Below, in pieces: positions 1 to 12,266 of a stretch of DNA of 64,000 nucleotides (position 1 is its first letter; each line of letters starts with the position of its first letter). Made by a program: the position numbers and the translations under genes. A model generated the notes under the pieces. It saw only the letters and a list, made by a program, of their open reading frames with translations, ran no database searches and had not been told where the DNA came from. Source of the stretch: Neurospora crassa OR74A (lineage: Eukaryota > Ascomycota > Sordariomycetes > Sordariales > Sordariaceae); contig NC_026503.1 in the NCBI RefSeq assembly GCF_000182925.2, positions 2,108,001 to 2,172,000 on the forward strand, in the 5' to 3' direction.

Positions 1-39
1 CCCCCACGGACGGCCATATCGGTATTGTTAGGATTAGTG

Positions 40-1620
40 ATGATGACCGCCCCGAGCGATACCGAGGGATACACTGGAGGGCAAGGAGATTCCCCTGATT
101 CACCCGACCGCAACCGTCAGCGCAACCTCGTCGACGACCACAATCACAATCAAGGACAAGATGATGGATACAGCCAGGGACATGTAACCGGGACAGGGTT
201 ACATCCGCTTCACCAGTCACAAGGCCGTTACCCTCGCGCCTCTTCGCGCCGTGCCTCAGCCGCGCCCCTCAACTACGATGTGCCAGACGACTATGCACAC
301 CTCGAGGCATCCAATATATCGCCAGTCCAGAATCCAGACGAGGATCCCATCACTCGCCTTGACACTCTAGAGCGGGTCAGGACTCGCGATAGGGACTACC
401 TTCGGGAACAAAGACGGAAACCACTACCACCACCACAAGAGCCCGAGTCATCAGCAGAAGACTACGAAAGAGAAAAGCAAGCCGGTGTCGTTGCCAAAAG
501 ACAAAAAGTCTCGCGCCTCGCCACCGAACTCTACACCATCTCGTACCTCATCTTCTTCTCCCTCCTCGGCACCCTCGCCAGACTGGGCCTACAAGCCCTC
601 ACCTCTGCCTACCCACAATCACCCATTATCTTCCCCTCGATATGGCCCAACTTTGCCGGCTGTGTGGTTATGGGCTTCCTGGCTGAGGATCGCATGCTCT
701 TCCGGCCAGACTGGGGCCAACAACAACCTAACCCCAAAAAAGACGACGACGATGATGAAGAAGCCAAGGACATCGACCCAGCAGCAGCCAAGAAAGCTCA
801 CATGGCCCTGAAAAAGACCATCCCGCTCTACGTCGGTCTCGCAACCGGCTTCTGCGGCTCTTTTACTTCCTTCTCCTCCTTCATCCGGGACATCTACTTG
901 GCGCTTTCCAACGACCTCGCTGCCCATGGTAGTAGTGCTGCCCCCGTCTCCCGAAACGGCGGTTACTCCTTCATGGCCCTCCTCGCCGTCACTATAACCA
1001 CCATCTCCCTCTCCCTCTCTGGCCTTTTTGCGGGTGCCCACCTCGCCATCGCCATCGCCACCCTCTTCACCCGTTTCGATTTGGGTCTGCCCTACACGTT
1101 CGTTAGCCGCATCCTCGACCGTCTCATCGTCCTTTTGGGATTCGGCTGCTGGCTAGGCGCCGTGTTGCTGAGTATCTGGCCACCTGACCGCCACTCTGCT
1201 CAACCAGAAAAAGAGCGCTGGCGCGGCACGGCAACCTTTGCCCTCGTCTTTGCCCCCTTGGGCTGTCTCACGCGGTTCTACGCCTCGGCGCATCTCAACG
1301 GACGGCTGCCCAGTTTTCCGTTGGGGACTTTTGTGGTGAACATGCTAGGCACGGCGGTCTTGGGCATGGCGTGGGATTTGAACCATGTGCCGAGTTTGGG
1401 AGGAGTGGTGGGGTGTCAGGTGCTGCAGGGTGTGGCCGACGGGTTTTGCGGGTGCTTGACGACGGTGTCCACGTGGGTTTCCGAGTTGGCGGCGTTGAGG
1501 CGGAGACATGCCTATGTTTATGGGGGTGCGAGTGTGGGCGGGGGTTTGGCGTTGATGGTGGTTGTTATGGGGAGTTTGCGGTGGACGGAGGGGTTTGGTG
1601 AGGTAAAGTGTATTTCTTGA
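40..1620 (+). CDS. fex: Fluoride export channel, fused two-domain CrcB/FEX
   Basis: This gene encodes a membrane fluoride channel that lets F- leave the cytoplasm and so protects enolase and pyrophosphatase. The protein is 526 aa from the ATG at 40; a second ATG follows at once at 43. Residues 1-165 are hydrophilic and Pro/Gln-rich. Two CrcB-type membrane domains follow in one chain, as is usual for eukaryotic FEX proteins. The first, about 165-350, contains the motif GFCGSFTSFSSF. The second, about 370-520, contains LGCLTRF, a conserved Asn in FVVNMLG, and GFCGCLTTVSTW. A charged Asp/Glu/Lys loop near residues 225-250 lies inside domain 1. No intron is needed. Only 39 bases precede the start, so a further upstream exon cannot be excluded. 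The family call rests on the paired GFCG-TTxS motifs and is firm. Confidence 0.9.
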   Translation: MMTAPSDTEGYTGGQGDSPDSPDRNRQRNLVDDHNHNQGQDDGYSQGHVTGTGLHPLHQSQGRYPRASSRRASAAPLNYDVPDDYAHLEASNISPVQNPDEDPITRLDTLERVRTRDRDYLREQRRKPLPPPQEPESSAEDYEREKQAGVVAKRQKVSRLATELYTISYLIFFSLLGTLARLGLQALTSAYPQSPIIFPSIWPNFAGCVVMGFLAEDRMLFRPDWGQQQPNPKKDDDDDEEAKDIDPAAAKKAHMALKKTIPLYVGLATGFCGSFTSFSSFIRDIYLALSNDLAAHGSSAAPVSRNGGYSFMALLAVTITTISLSLSGLFAGAHLAIAIATLFTRFDLGLPYTFVSRILDRLIVLLGFGCWLGAVLLSIWPPDRHSAQPEKERWRGTATFALVFAPLGCLTRFYASAHLNGRLPSFPLGTFVVNMLGTAVLGMAWDLNHVPSLGGVVGCQVLQGVADGFCGCLTTVSTWVSELAALRRRHAYVYGGASVGGGLALMVVVMGSLRWTEGFGEVKCIS

Positions 1621-2131
1621 GGTGGCAGGTGCAATGGTAGGTAATGGATGCATGATAAGGGGTTGGTGGCTGTTAAAAGTTGGGCGTTTGTCACTGGGTG
1701 CATATGTTGTTTGTTTATGGCAAGAATTGTTGGATGAGCCAACAGCAATGATCTGCTAAATATTATCCTGATGTTTGGAATGTATTACCACCCTTTCAGT
1801 ACTGCTGTCACGCTCACCATGTTCTATCAAAGATGCCAGCAATTAAAGGTATCAAAGACCCGGGGGTGGGGAGGTACGACGGGATTTTGGATGAGCTAGG
1901 CTGACAAACAAAAAAGATCTAGAGAAAAAATATTCAACAAGCCTCTAAACTGACCAAAGAACCCTTTGATCTACATGCTCCCTATCCAGAGGGCCCCTTT
2001 ATCGAATGGCAATATCAGGATACCAAAACAAGCAAATAATCTATTGGCAAACAAATTCGTACCTCCTTCTCTTTCTCTCATCTCATCACTCCTCGAACAA
2101 CTCTTTGCCTCTCTCTCTTTTCAAGCCTTTC
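1621..2131. other. Convergent 3' intergenic region
   Basis: These 511 bases lie between the ends of the fluoride exporter and the Hsp70-like gene, which converge. I see no coding signal. The stretch presumably holds both 3' untranslated regions and polyadenylation sites. An AT-rich part around 1740-1760 and 1905-1960 would suit a terminator, but nothing is diagnostic. Confidence 0.6.
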
Positions 2132-5100
2132 TCAAGAGCGCTTCCTCTTCTTGGTCACATTCGAGCCTTCTCCCCCTTTACCTCCTCTCTTACCTGTCCT
2201 CTGCCTCTTCCTCGCCGGAGAAGGGTCTTCCTCTTCCCGAGCCTGAGGCAGAGGTCGAGGTTGGGATTGAGATTGAGGTCGAGACTCAACCGGATTCGAG
2301 AGGAGATCTTCAATGTCAATGCGAGCCCTCTTCCTGGTCGGAGTCGCATTGGCATTGCTGCCAGTCTTACTACTCTCCCCAGCCGTCTGGTTGGCCTTCC
2401 TAGCCTCCCTCGCACTCGCACTCGCCCTCCGAAGCACTCTACTCCCATACTCAACGCTATCCTCGTCCGCGTCCGCGACCCCTTCCCGCCCACCATCGAC
2501 TTCCGTCCCATCCCTATCCATTCCCTGTCCAGCTCTCGACGTTTGAGCATATCCGGGCAGATGGACCGGAGTTGTCGTTTCGACAACCCCATCGGCTATG
2601 CCATTGCTCGTGTCTGTGGGCTGGGCTGGGGTGGGTTCGGGGCGGTCAGGGATAGGCCTTGGGGCGGTTGATGCTATCAAGGCGGCGAGGACGGTGGGAG
2701 ACGGAGGCTCGAGCAAGCTGGCTCCTTTGGCTTTGGCCTTGCCTTTGCCTTTGTTCATGGGGGGAGGCGCGGTGCTGGGGATGGCAAAGGCAGAGGAAGA
2801 GGAAGAGGCTGCGGCGGAGGAAGAGGCTTGACCAAACAAAGCCCGCAGGTCGCGCGTGGACGTTGGCCTGGGCCTGGGTGCAGGTGCGGGTGCGGGCGCG
2901 GGCGCGGGTGCGGGCGCGGGTTTGACGACCTCCTTCCCCTTGCCCTTTTCTTTGCGGCTGGGTCTGGGTAGAGAATCCTTCCCGGTGCCGGCCCCAGTAC
3001 CGGCCCCAGTCGTCTGTTGCCGCTGGTTTTCCTTGTTCCTCTCAGCGGCGCCAGCGACCCGATTACCGCCGCTTGCATCCTGTGGAGGAGTGGAGGCGTG
3101 GACCCCGGTCTGGAATGTCCGCTGGAGTCGAGATACTGTGAGAGGGCCAGGAAGTTCGACTCGCTCCTCATTACCCTCTACCTCATCCTCCTCACCTCCG
3201 TGTCCACGTCCACGTCCACTGCTACGTCCGCGGCTACTACCTCCCCCCTGCTCTCCCAGAATAGGCGAAGATGATTCTCCTTGCTCCTCGTTCCCCTGCT
3301 CATGCGATGAAGAGAGTAACCTCTCCAAACCAAGATCCCCAGGCTCCGACCCACCATTGCCACAGTTACCGCCATCGTCACCACCATGGTCATCACAAAT
3401 CTCTTCCTCCTCGTCCTCCTCCTTCTCCTCCTCCACAGTCCTATCTTCAGCAACAACTTGATCAACCAGAGGACGGTTAGAGTTAGAATTGACCGTGATG
3501 CTATCCAGTATTTCCTCCTCAATCTCTCTGATCTCACCGGAGGCAACAGGGTGGCGGGGGCGGGTGGAACGGGAGCTTGGGGAGAGGATGCCCTCGTGTT
3601 CCAGAATCGTTGCGGTGAATCGGTCGAAGATGTCAGGGTCGGCGGCGGTAGCTGGGGGTATGGGATCAACAACCTGGTTTTGGGTTTGGGCATCGGCTTG
3701 GGCTTGGACTTGTGATTGCCCGGCTTGAGGCCTAGCCTTTTGCTCGGGGCGAGGTTGAGGTTGAAGTTGAGGTTGTGGTCGGGGTTGGGGAGGGATTTCA
3801 GGGTCTTTTTGCCCTTGTTCAGGTTGTTGAGGTTGTTGCCCTTGTTGTGTGGAAGCTGGCGAGGCAGCTACCGGAGACTTCCCATTTTTTGAGCGAGTTG
3901 ATCGCCTGGGCTGGGGTTGCCCACGTTGTTCCGGAAGGGGTTCTGTCTGTTGTCTATTAGGCGGGCTGCTTCTCGGGGCAAACCTGCCGTTGGTGTACGT
4001 TGTCGCCGGCCGGTCGGCATTCGCAGCAGGGGTATCGGACCTAGCCCTTGTAGCCATGGCCCCCCTGGCGTTCGCGGCGGTTCGGTTTCGAGTGGAACGG
4101 GAGGTGCTGCCGTTGATGTTGAGGTTGTTGTTAGAGCTGTTGCGCTCAGGGGAAAGGGGTGGGCCGCTCGCTGTGGCGGCAGGATCATGGTTTTGATCCA
4201 GCTCATTGTCGAGCTGGTCACCAATATGAGCATGTGTGTCCTCGTCGTTGTGCCGGGACACATCATGGGTAGAGGGTTGCCCTTGGGGCTGCCCTTGGAG
4301 GACTTGGTCTGACTGGTTGTCAGAATTACTGTTGGTTTTGGGCTGGGGGGTGGTGGAAGCAATTCGTGCTTTCTTCGTTGCTGTGGAAGAAGCAGGGGCA
4401 GTCGCTTTCCTTTTGCGCGACACAGAGGGGGCATTGTAGGGAAGTTGCTTCAACTCATCATCAGCTGATGTTTGGGCAAGAGCGGCACGTTCGGCACGGG
4501 TTCGCGGCCTTTTGCTGGGCTGAGCAGAATCAGCTTCTGTGTCCTTCCGTTTCCGCTTGTTCCTAGATGCCTTTGCTTTAGCCGACTTAGAAGAACTGTC
4601 GGGCCTGACTACAGAGCCTTGCGCAACTGAAGCCTCTGCTGTCTTCTCTTCAGGTCGGGTACGCTCTTCTTCACGCTGCCTCAACGCCGCTTGTCGGTTG
4701 GCCGCCTCAGGGCCTAGTGCGTCAACATCTACATGAACAGCGTTGTGTCCGGGATCGAGGAATAGGGGGAGGTCTTCAACTTTATCTCTTGAAGCAGCTC
4801 GCTGATTTTTGCGGCTGATGGAAACATGGAGAGTCCTCTCAGAAGATGCAGCGCCGCTTGGTGAGGTCAAGGATGCCTCGACCACAAGTCTTCCGGCCAA
4901 GTGAGAGCCAAGGTGCCACAGGTCGTAGCAATCCCCAATCGGGATGAGAACATTGGTGTTAGGGTTTGAGTCGCTGTTGTCTGTCGCGTTTCTGGCTGAA
5001 CCAGCACTTGCTCCAGCTTCGCCGACGTTGCCATCCTTGTTTTTGTCTGCCGCAACCTCCTGAGTATAGTTGGGGTTGCAGACAAGCTTCATCTCCGTGC

Positions 5101-6752
5101 CCGTATATCTGTTATACACGCTCGCCGTATGCTTTGTATCATGTCCGACCAAGAGATATGCGACTTCCTCCCACTCAGCGTCGTGTACGGGCCCAACCCT
5201 CTGCTGAAGAGCAATCACTGCGCCCTGCTCGAAGAACTGGGCTACCGTCAGCTTCTTCACATGGGCCAATGCTGCGCCGTGACAGTTGCACGATGAAAGC
5301 CAAGTGACATCGATCTCGGTTGTATACTTGATTCGTTCTTCCGGGATATCGCAGTCGGCAAAGACTGCTTCCCTTGCTTTGTTGCTCTGGAGAGTTCCTC
5401 CGGCTACCACCACGCCGAATTTCTTGTCTCTGCTATAACCCTTCAACTTCTTGAGCTGCTCTTTGGCCATTGCGAATGGTCTCTCAAGCGCCGTGTCGAA
5501 GCAGCGCTTAATTTCCTCGTGTGGTAGACTGACAGTGGTGAGGGTAGCATGTTCATCGAAGCAAACAAGGGGGAGAAGACTACCCGCCGTGATTTGATCC
5601 AGAAAGCCAATTTTCTTCGTGTTGAAATCACCAAGTAGTTTGAACTTCTTCCTTTCATCGGTATCTGCCACTTCAGTCTCCGCAAGCTTTTCGCTAATCA
5701 ACTGGCCAACTTGGTGAGACCACATCTCGCTCCCACCGGCGCAGCCGCCAGAGTCCAGCTCCAGAAAGGTCATACTAGAGTTGCCAGAGCCGCCAGTGCT
5801 CTTGGTTCTCTTCAGTTCCATGGTGGCAAAAGACATGGAGTGGCCTCCAAAGTCGAGGAAGAGGACAACATCCCAGTCTTCGAGCTCCCTTTCCTCGTGA
5901 AGAATAATATATCGCGCTAATGCATCAGCCTCACCGCAGAAGTGGATGTCCTTCTTAATCTTCTGGCCCTCTTCGTTGCGATAGGCGAAAGTCTCCGTGA
6001 TAATAGACTCGTAAACATTTTCGAAACGTGCGTCCCACTGGCTGGGAACGGTCAGGATGATTTCGTCGAAAAACATATGTTTTCTCTTGGTGTACTCGTC
6101 CACGCGCTCTTTCAAGCGTCCAAACAGCATGGCTAAGATGGTTCGGCAGTCTTCACGGAGCTGTATATCCTCCTTAAGGGCCATAAGGTCTGCTGAGAGA
6201 GGATAATCGGCCATGACGGACTCATCAACGTTGGCGAGGATGTACATCAGGTACTTGGCGGATACATGGCCAGGCTCGGAGGCGGCGTCGGCCCCGATCT
6301 TAGCAAAGGGATCGTTGGGGTCGAGGGGGCAGCAAGAGACAGGAAAGTCACCCCTACACGTGACAGTTGCGCCTGCGTCTTTATTGGCTTGTACATCTCT
6401 GTTTTGAACTGGATGGAAAGTGTAAGGCGCTTCGCACTCGACAAAAGCGGCACGGAGCGCGGTGCTGCCAAGGTCAATGGCGAGAATACTACGAGGTGAT
6501 GAGTTAGCGAGATGCCAGGTAGGTCAGGACATCCCATGATGAAAGAGCGGGGTCAAAGGGAAAGAAGCGCGTGGCTGCCAGTGTTTTAAGAAGTGGATAA
6601 TTGTGGTTTGGATGCTAGACATCAATACCACGTCGCCAAGGGACGGTTGTCTGCCACGGATGTGAAAGGAAACACGTGTTAAGTATGGCTTACCATTTCC
6701 TGAGGGCGGTCTTGTCCATGGTGGCGGATTTATTGGACGCAGTCTGATCCAT
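2132..6752 (-). CDS. Atypical Hsp70-like ATPase with long disordered C-terminal tail
   Basis: Two exons, 6752-6694 and 6488-2132, give 1471 aa. The 205 bp intron has donor GTAAGC and acceptor CTCGTAG with CTAAC just upstream. Splicing joins the short leader (ending TALRKC) to the phosphate-1 motif IDLGST at residues 25-30. The actin/Hsp70 nucleotide-binding fold continues through phosphate-2 (LDFGGHSMSFA), a Gly-rich DSGGCAGGSEMW segment and the adenosine motif VVVAGGTLQSNK, to about residue 420. A modest region follows to about 610, with no clear classical substrate-binding domain and no EEVD end. Residues 620-1471 are low-complexity, rich in Pro, Gln, Ser, Arg and Glu, with several basic stretches (e.g. 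KRKRK, SRKRKA, a terminal KKRKRS) that look like nuclear signals. The start at 6752 is the first in-frame ATG; 6719, with context GCCACC, is a strong alternative. The Hsp70/HSPA12-like fold is clear, but the cellular role is not known to me. Confidence 0.85.
2870..2925 (-). repeat. Pro-Ala dipeptide repeat within the Hsp70-like gene
   Basis: A GC-rich hexamer-like repeat (GGTGCG/GGCGCG units) encodes about eight Pro-Ala pairs on the minus strand, inside the disordered tail of the Hsp70-like protein. It stays in frame and gives a stiff, extended linker. Length variation between strains is likely because the DNA repeats are near perfect. Confidence 0.7.
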
Positions 6753-9052
6753 GGTGTCGTTGAGAGAAAGGTGACGTGCTGTGTTGGTGCGTTACGTGAA
6801 GGTTGTAGTAGCAGATAGTTGCTTTGAGCTTCTCTTCGTGAAGAGAACTGGATGCCAAAGACGATGGAAGTGCAATATGGGTTGATCCAAGTTTGGGAAG
6901 ATAGAAAGCGATTGTTGCGAGTGAGTTGCTGGTGATGGTTGGGGGGAGCTTGTAAAAGGCCGAAGGCCGAGGGGAAAATCTGTGAGAGGCACGAACTTAT
7001 TGTCGATTCTCCAGAATAAGAAAACACCAAAAAGGGGGCGGGGTGGTTGGTTTCAGTGAAGGTGTTGGTATTGTGCGGACTAAGGGACAGTCGATTGAAT
7101 AAGGTTTACAATAAGTTAGGCTTGGCAGCAAGGAGGGTCTGCGCAAAGAGGTAGAGTGGAAGGTACCTCGCGTGGGGCGGTAAGGAGAGGTTAAAATACT
7201 GGGCCGGTGGTATGATGTTGAACATGAAGTGAGAGATGACCTGGGTGGTTTGTTTACATGTAGACTGAAAACACTGTCGCCTGGCCTCCGGCCTGGTTCT
7301 TGCTAGCCAGGACACCATGGACGCCAGCAGAATCTTGGTCTTGACTAGTGACAGTTAGAATCTATATACAATTTGGAGTGATGAATCAGGACTACCTGGA
7401 CGTGATCCCCAACATGGGGAATCTTTCACTACGTATAACATTATTGTGGTATTGGATTTCGGCATGGCATCACAGTACGACATCTTCCTTCGGACCCGCA
7501 GCAGCTTTGACTAGAGCTGCCGGTATCAGTATCACCTACAAAGTCAACTTCTCTGCCACCGAGGCACATCTAATGTTCATATGCCCTTATTATTTCAGGA
7601 AATTGGTGCAAGAAGTGGCAGCGATGGAGGATTCCTCGTGAACCGGTTCCCCCCAAAGCAATTACGTGCCCACCCTCTTTTCCTTATATCACCAACGCAA
7701 ACAACCCTCAACGAACTTGATTCAGTTCTCTCCTATTCTCTTTGACATGCCAATTCTGCCTATGTCTGGTATCTTTGAAAGTTTCGCGTAAAATATTTCC
7801 AAAATTCAGAGTGTCTGTCCGATGTCAAAACGTAATCAGATGCCAAGCTTTGGGCCCCTTGACCCAAGACTGGTATTGACCTTTCCAGGGATTGACTTGG
7901 GGGAAACTGGGTATGAAGCTTCCAGAAATGCCAGTAAAAATCTTTTTGATTAAAGAATTTCATGTAGCAGTTGATAATGGGTTACGTGTGGAATTTCGAG
8001 TGTGTTCCAAAAACTCGTCACTCGTCTTGGGAACACTATCCCAACCAGCAAGAACAACACTGGAACTTGTACACACCCACTCCTGACCGACCATTATTCG
8101 CATGTAGCTTGAAAATGAGTCTTGTCTGCGATTCCAAAGCCTCACCACCCCAAATACACTCGGTAATAGTGTCGACATGCTTCAGCCAATTACCTTGTAG
8201 CTATCTCGGAAGGGTTCTTGGTCGTATCATACTCAATCGCGAGATACGTTTCTGAGCCACTTTTCCAAAATCTTCTGTTGAGCATTGCTCAAGAGACGTG
8301 ATATCCAGCCGGATGTTGCCAGTCCTTCTCCTTCCCTCCAACAGTCCATATACAGCAGTCCATCAAAAGTTCGGATGGATGTTGTCAGCTATAACTTCCA
8401 CTTCTACTTCCACAAGCAGCTTCACATGGGATGGGACATTCACAAAAATTAATGCAAAAACCAGTCACCGAACCACGGTTAGAAAAGCACAACTACAACG
8501 TAATAAAAAAAAACTCAACATACCAAGACAAGCGAGAGTCAAGCAAAGGTGGTCAAGAGCAGGGATGTTGAATTTGACCAAATGGCAGATTAACAGCCCT
8601 ACGGGCCTAAGAAAAGGGATATAACAACAGAAACTCAACTGTCACAAGAGGAGGTGGGTCAGAAGGAGAAGGAATAGACCACTAGATAGCGCAAAATTAA
8701 ACAGAAAGGGGTACCTTTGTTCAACATGGACAGTTAATTTCCACATTTAGCAAAGTGAAATCAAAACGTCTCTTGAGCAGGAGGAAAAAGCAGAGAGCAA
8801 ATCGGCCCCATGGCAACCTTCAAGACAGTCGCCTTGAGCGTGGTGACTTGCAAAGGGTGAACAAACAAGGTTGGTTTCCATGGTAAACTATCACCCTATA
8901 TCAACCAAACCTGTTGGCACACACCCTTTTGTGCCAATCCAAGCTTATGAAGGCAGTAACCTGGCCATAAGTCATCCATTACCCCGTCAACCCCAAGATC
9001 ACATCAGAAGAACCTCAGATACAACCTACACAGCAGACAGTAGATGTCGAGT
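6753..9052. other. Intergenic region: Hsp70-like upstream and ligase IV downstream
   Basis: These 2.3 kb hold the promoter side of the Hsp70-like gene and the 3' side of the DNA ligase IV gene. Open frames here are short, overlap on both strands and lack family motifs. I see no tRNA, 5S rRNA or repeat element. The proximal 500 bases probably include the 5' leader of the Hsp70-like mRNA. Confidence 0.5.
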
Positions 9053-12000
9053 TCACCCAGCCACATACTCTTCCTCATCAACCACCGTCCCCTCCTTCCA
9101 CGAGTCCTCCACCCATTCCCCCTTGACGATCCTCGGCATCGGACTTCCCATCTCTCTCAAGCTAATTTTATACCTTAATTCCGCCGCAATTTCTCTCTCC
9201 TCCTTCTTTGAACTCTCCCCCAAAGGAGCAGTCACGACAACGACATGCGTCGCCGTCTCCAGCTCGTCAACTACCTTCCCGTTCCCAAATCGTATATAGT
9301 TCTTGAGTCGTAAGGCTTTACTTTCCGCTGCCCCGTCTCCGTTACCAGCACTGGGTAGAGCAAAGAAAACTCGACACCTCCGGAACATGAACGACCGTAG
9401 ATCGTCCAACGAAGTCCCCTGCTCTTCCAAGTGATCTAGGAAATGATTCATGTCAAACCCATCGCCTCCTCCTCTTCCTCTGCCAGAGTCCGAATCCCAG
9501 TCGGAATCGGACACATAATCATCAGACTCCATACCCTCCATGATCGCCTTCAACTCGTTTATGTCTGCCAAGTCCCCGGCGTAGCTATCGCCGAATTTAT
9601 CCACTGCTTGTTCGGCTTCTTCTGACGTCTCTTCGCTGCCAGAGTGGAAGAGGTGGGTGGGCTCAAAGGGGAGGAGATAGCCCTTCTTGTTTTCTTTTTG
9701 TTTCGTGAACGGCATTGGCTGCACAAGACAGTCAAAAATCCATTTAGGCCGGATGATATCCATCTCCGGGTTCGCCTTTCTCAGACTAGCCACTTTGATC
9801 ACGTTCTTATCTGCTATGGGGATGATGATCTTCCCCTGACCGGAGTGGTCCATAACCTGCTGGTGAATACGACCACCGTGATCTTTGATGAGTTTCTCCA
9901 AAGCCGGTTTAGTCATTTTGTTTGGTTTCAGAGAATCCGAAAGGACGCAAAAATCCAAGCCTTCAAACAACCGTTTGCTCGCTTCTCTTGTCTCTTTCGG
10001 AGCGATGACGGGTGTAGCAGCAGAAGAAGACGAAGGATCAGACATCCCCGCAATAACTAGGTCCTTCCTCGCTCGCTTGGTCGCCGGTTTCCGCTTGCGG
10101 TTCTCCATCTCCATCTTCTTCCTTTCCTGTTCCTGGTCCTTGATTTTGGATCGTAACACTTCAAACTCGTCCATGTCCAGCGCCGAGTCCCACGCGCGAT
10201 CCAGCCGCAGTTTGCGGAAGCGCGGAAACCGCAGCGTCCAACCCATGGCGAACTGGTCCGATTGTGTGATGCTGGCGGCCTTGACCGAGATGACGACCGA
10301 GTCGCTGGGTCGGATCCACACGTCCGGCTTCTCGTACTGTAACTTTTCCCCGCCGCCGAGCTCGATGTACTCCGTTGGTGGGCTGGAAGGGTCCCAGTCC
10401 TGCCATTTGCCTTCGGTGTGGTGCCGGATTTCGGCGTAGTCCTCCGCTTTGAAGCCGCCGCCTACTTTGACGAAGGAGAGGCACTTCTCGGCGCTGGCGT
10501 TGCCGCTTTTGATGAAGTTCTGGGATACGCGCACACCGCAGAGGAAGGAGGAGAGCGTGCCGCCGCGCCGGCCGGAGCCAAAGTACCCGCCCACCACAAC
10601 GCAGTCGAGTGATTCGCCAAAGTCGGACATGTACTCCGGTTTAACCTTGATCCAGTCGTTGTTACGGCTGTTGAGTGAATAGCGAGAGCGCGGGTTCTTG
10701 AGAACAAGACCCTCCGATGCTTCGGCCACGACTCGTCGCAAGAGTGGCTCAATAGCGTCTGGGGAGGTGGCTCGCTCGAAGGGAAGAATTTCCAAGCGGC
10801 GGTGGACACCGACGACGGCACGCTCGAGAGCTCTCCGCCGGTCGTTGAGGGTGTATTCGGTAAGGGGCTTGTCGTTTAGCAGCAGGATGTCAAAGACACG
10901 GTAGAGCGGGCGAGGACCAGCCTTGGATGGGTTCTTTTGTTGCTCCAACGCGGCCGTCTTGAGCGTTCCAAAGGGTACCATTTTGTCGATATCGATATCC
11001 CAAGTAATCATCTCTCCGTCGAGAATCAAATTTCGCACGCCGTCGTCAAAGGCCTTGTGCAGATGCCGTGTCAGAGCGGACTGCTCATCTCCCAAGCTCT
11101 CACCATAGAGATAAGTATAATCCTTCGCCTTTCTCGACCAAAAGGCAAACCGAAATCCTCCGGGCACGGTATCATCCTCTATCATATGCATCTGCATCCT
11201 CTCGCCATCCAACTTCTCCTCGATCCAGAACTCCGGATTCTCCTCCGTCACCCCCAAATTTTTCACCAACTTCTCCCACGTCGTCGTCATCTGAAACTGC
11301 GCCAGCTGCGGCTGAAAGCACTGCATCAGCTTAATCCCCGTCTCCTGCTGTTCCAGCCGAAACTCTGGATCAAACAGCTCCCAACACACTCTCCGCAAGC
11401 TCGACGAAACGCTGAACAGCGCCTCGGCATCCGGATGCCACAGGTTCAGAAACGTCCTTTCCGTGGCGCCCACCCTCATATCCTTCAATATGATCCTCAC
11501 CAACCACATCATCTCCTCCGCATTCATCTGCCGATAAAACTCCTCAAAGATCGGTAACTGCTCGGCCTCCCCGCTTGCCGCCGCCAAGCGATCCAACAGG
11601 ACATTGACATCCGCAATCGTCAAGTCCCCCGGCTGAGCACGCATCGCGCGCTTGCTGACCACTTCCAAACAGCGGCCCGCAAAGTCCCCTACAGACCGGC
11701 TCACCCCACTCTGGCCCCCCGGCAGCTTCCAGTGCATGAGGTTATACCCATCCTCCGAGTTCCGATCAATCTTCATGACTTTGACCAGCAGCTTGCCGAT
11801 GGTGTTCTCCTTCAACCCATACACGCCGCGGTCGCGGTCCTTGTCGGGGAGGATGAGGCGCATGGCCGGGTAAAAGTCGTTGCCAACTTCGGACCGCCAG
11901 CGCGACATGAAGCGCTCGATGATGTGCCGGCGCTGTTCATGGTAGGAGACCTTGGAGAAGTGGCCGCCTCGTCCTGGTTTGGGGCCGCGCACCGTACCCC

Positions 12001-12266
12001 CAGAGGTTGAGGGTTTGCAGTCAATGAGAGGGTTGAAGAGGGTTCGAAAGAGGTCAGAGAATGGGAAGGTTTTGGAGTGGTTTCGTGGTCTGTTAGGGAA
12101 GCTGTATTCTTGGATGAGTGGACTGGACAGATCTTGGGATTTGCTTGGGGATATGAACTCACTGCTCATCAAGTTCTTCTAGGCTTAGAGTACCTGCCCC
12201 GTACTGATGTTGGTCCTCTTCCAATGCCTCCTCATCTGGCGATCTGGATCGCCTGTTGGTATTCAT
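9053..12266 (-). CDS. mus-53: DNA ligase IV (non-homologous end joining)
   Basis: This is the ATP-dependent ligase that seals double-strand breaks in end joining, working with an XRCC4/Lif1-type partner in the nucleus. Exon 1 is 12266-12163 and exon 2 is 12089-9053, with a 73 bp intron (GTGAGT ... TAACAG), giving 1046 aa. The splice joins ...SLEELDEQ to PRNHSKTFPFSDLF, which restores the conserved N-terminal FSDLFRTLFNPL block. The nucleotidyltransferase motif I, EEKLDGERMQMH, puts the adenylated lysine at about residue 327. Further ligase motifs include LILDGEM, EGLVLKNP and WIKVKPEYM. Two C-terminal BRCT domains follow, one around the motif IIRPKWIFDCLVQ and one ending near VKGEWVEDSWKEG, separated by an acidic linker where the ligase IV family binds its partner. 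The symbol is the Neurospora name; it holds only if the species inference is right. Confidence 0.96.

Noticed and set aside
2006-4566. Many open frames of 60-220 codons on the plus strand
   Set aside because: They are antisense to the Hsp70-like gene, whose GC-rich low-complexity tail leaves few stops in other frames. None has motifs.
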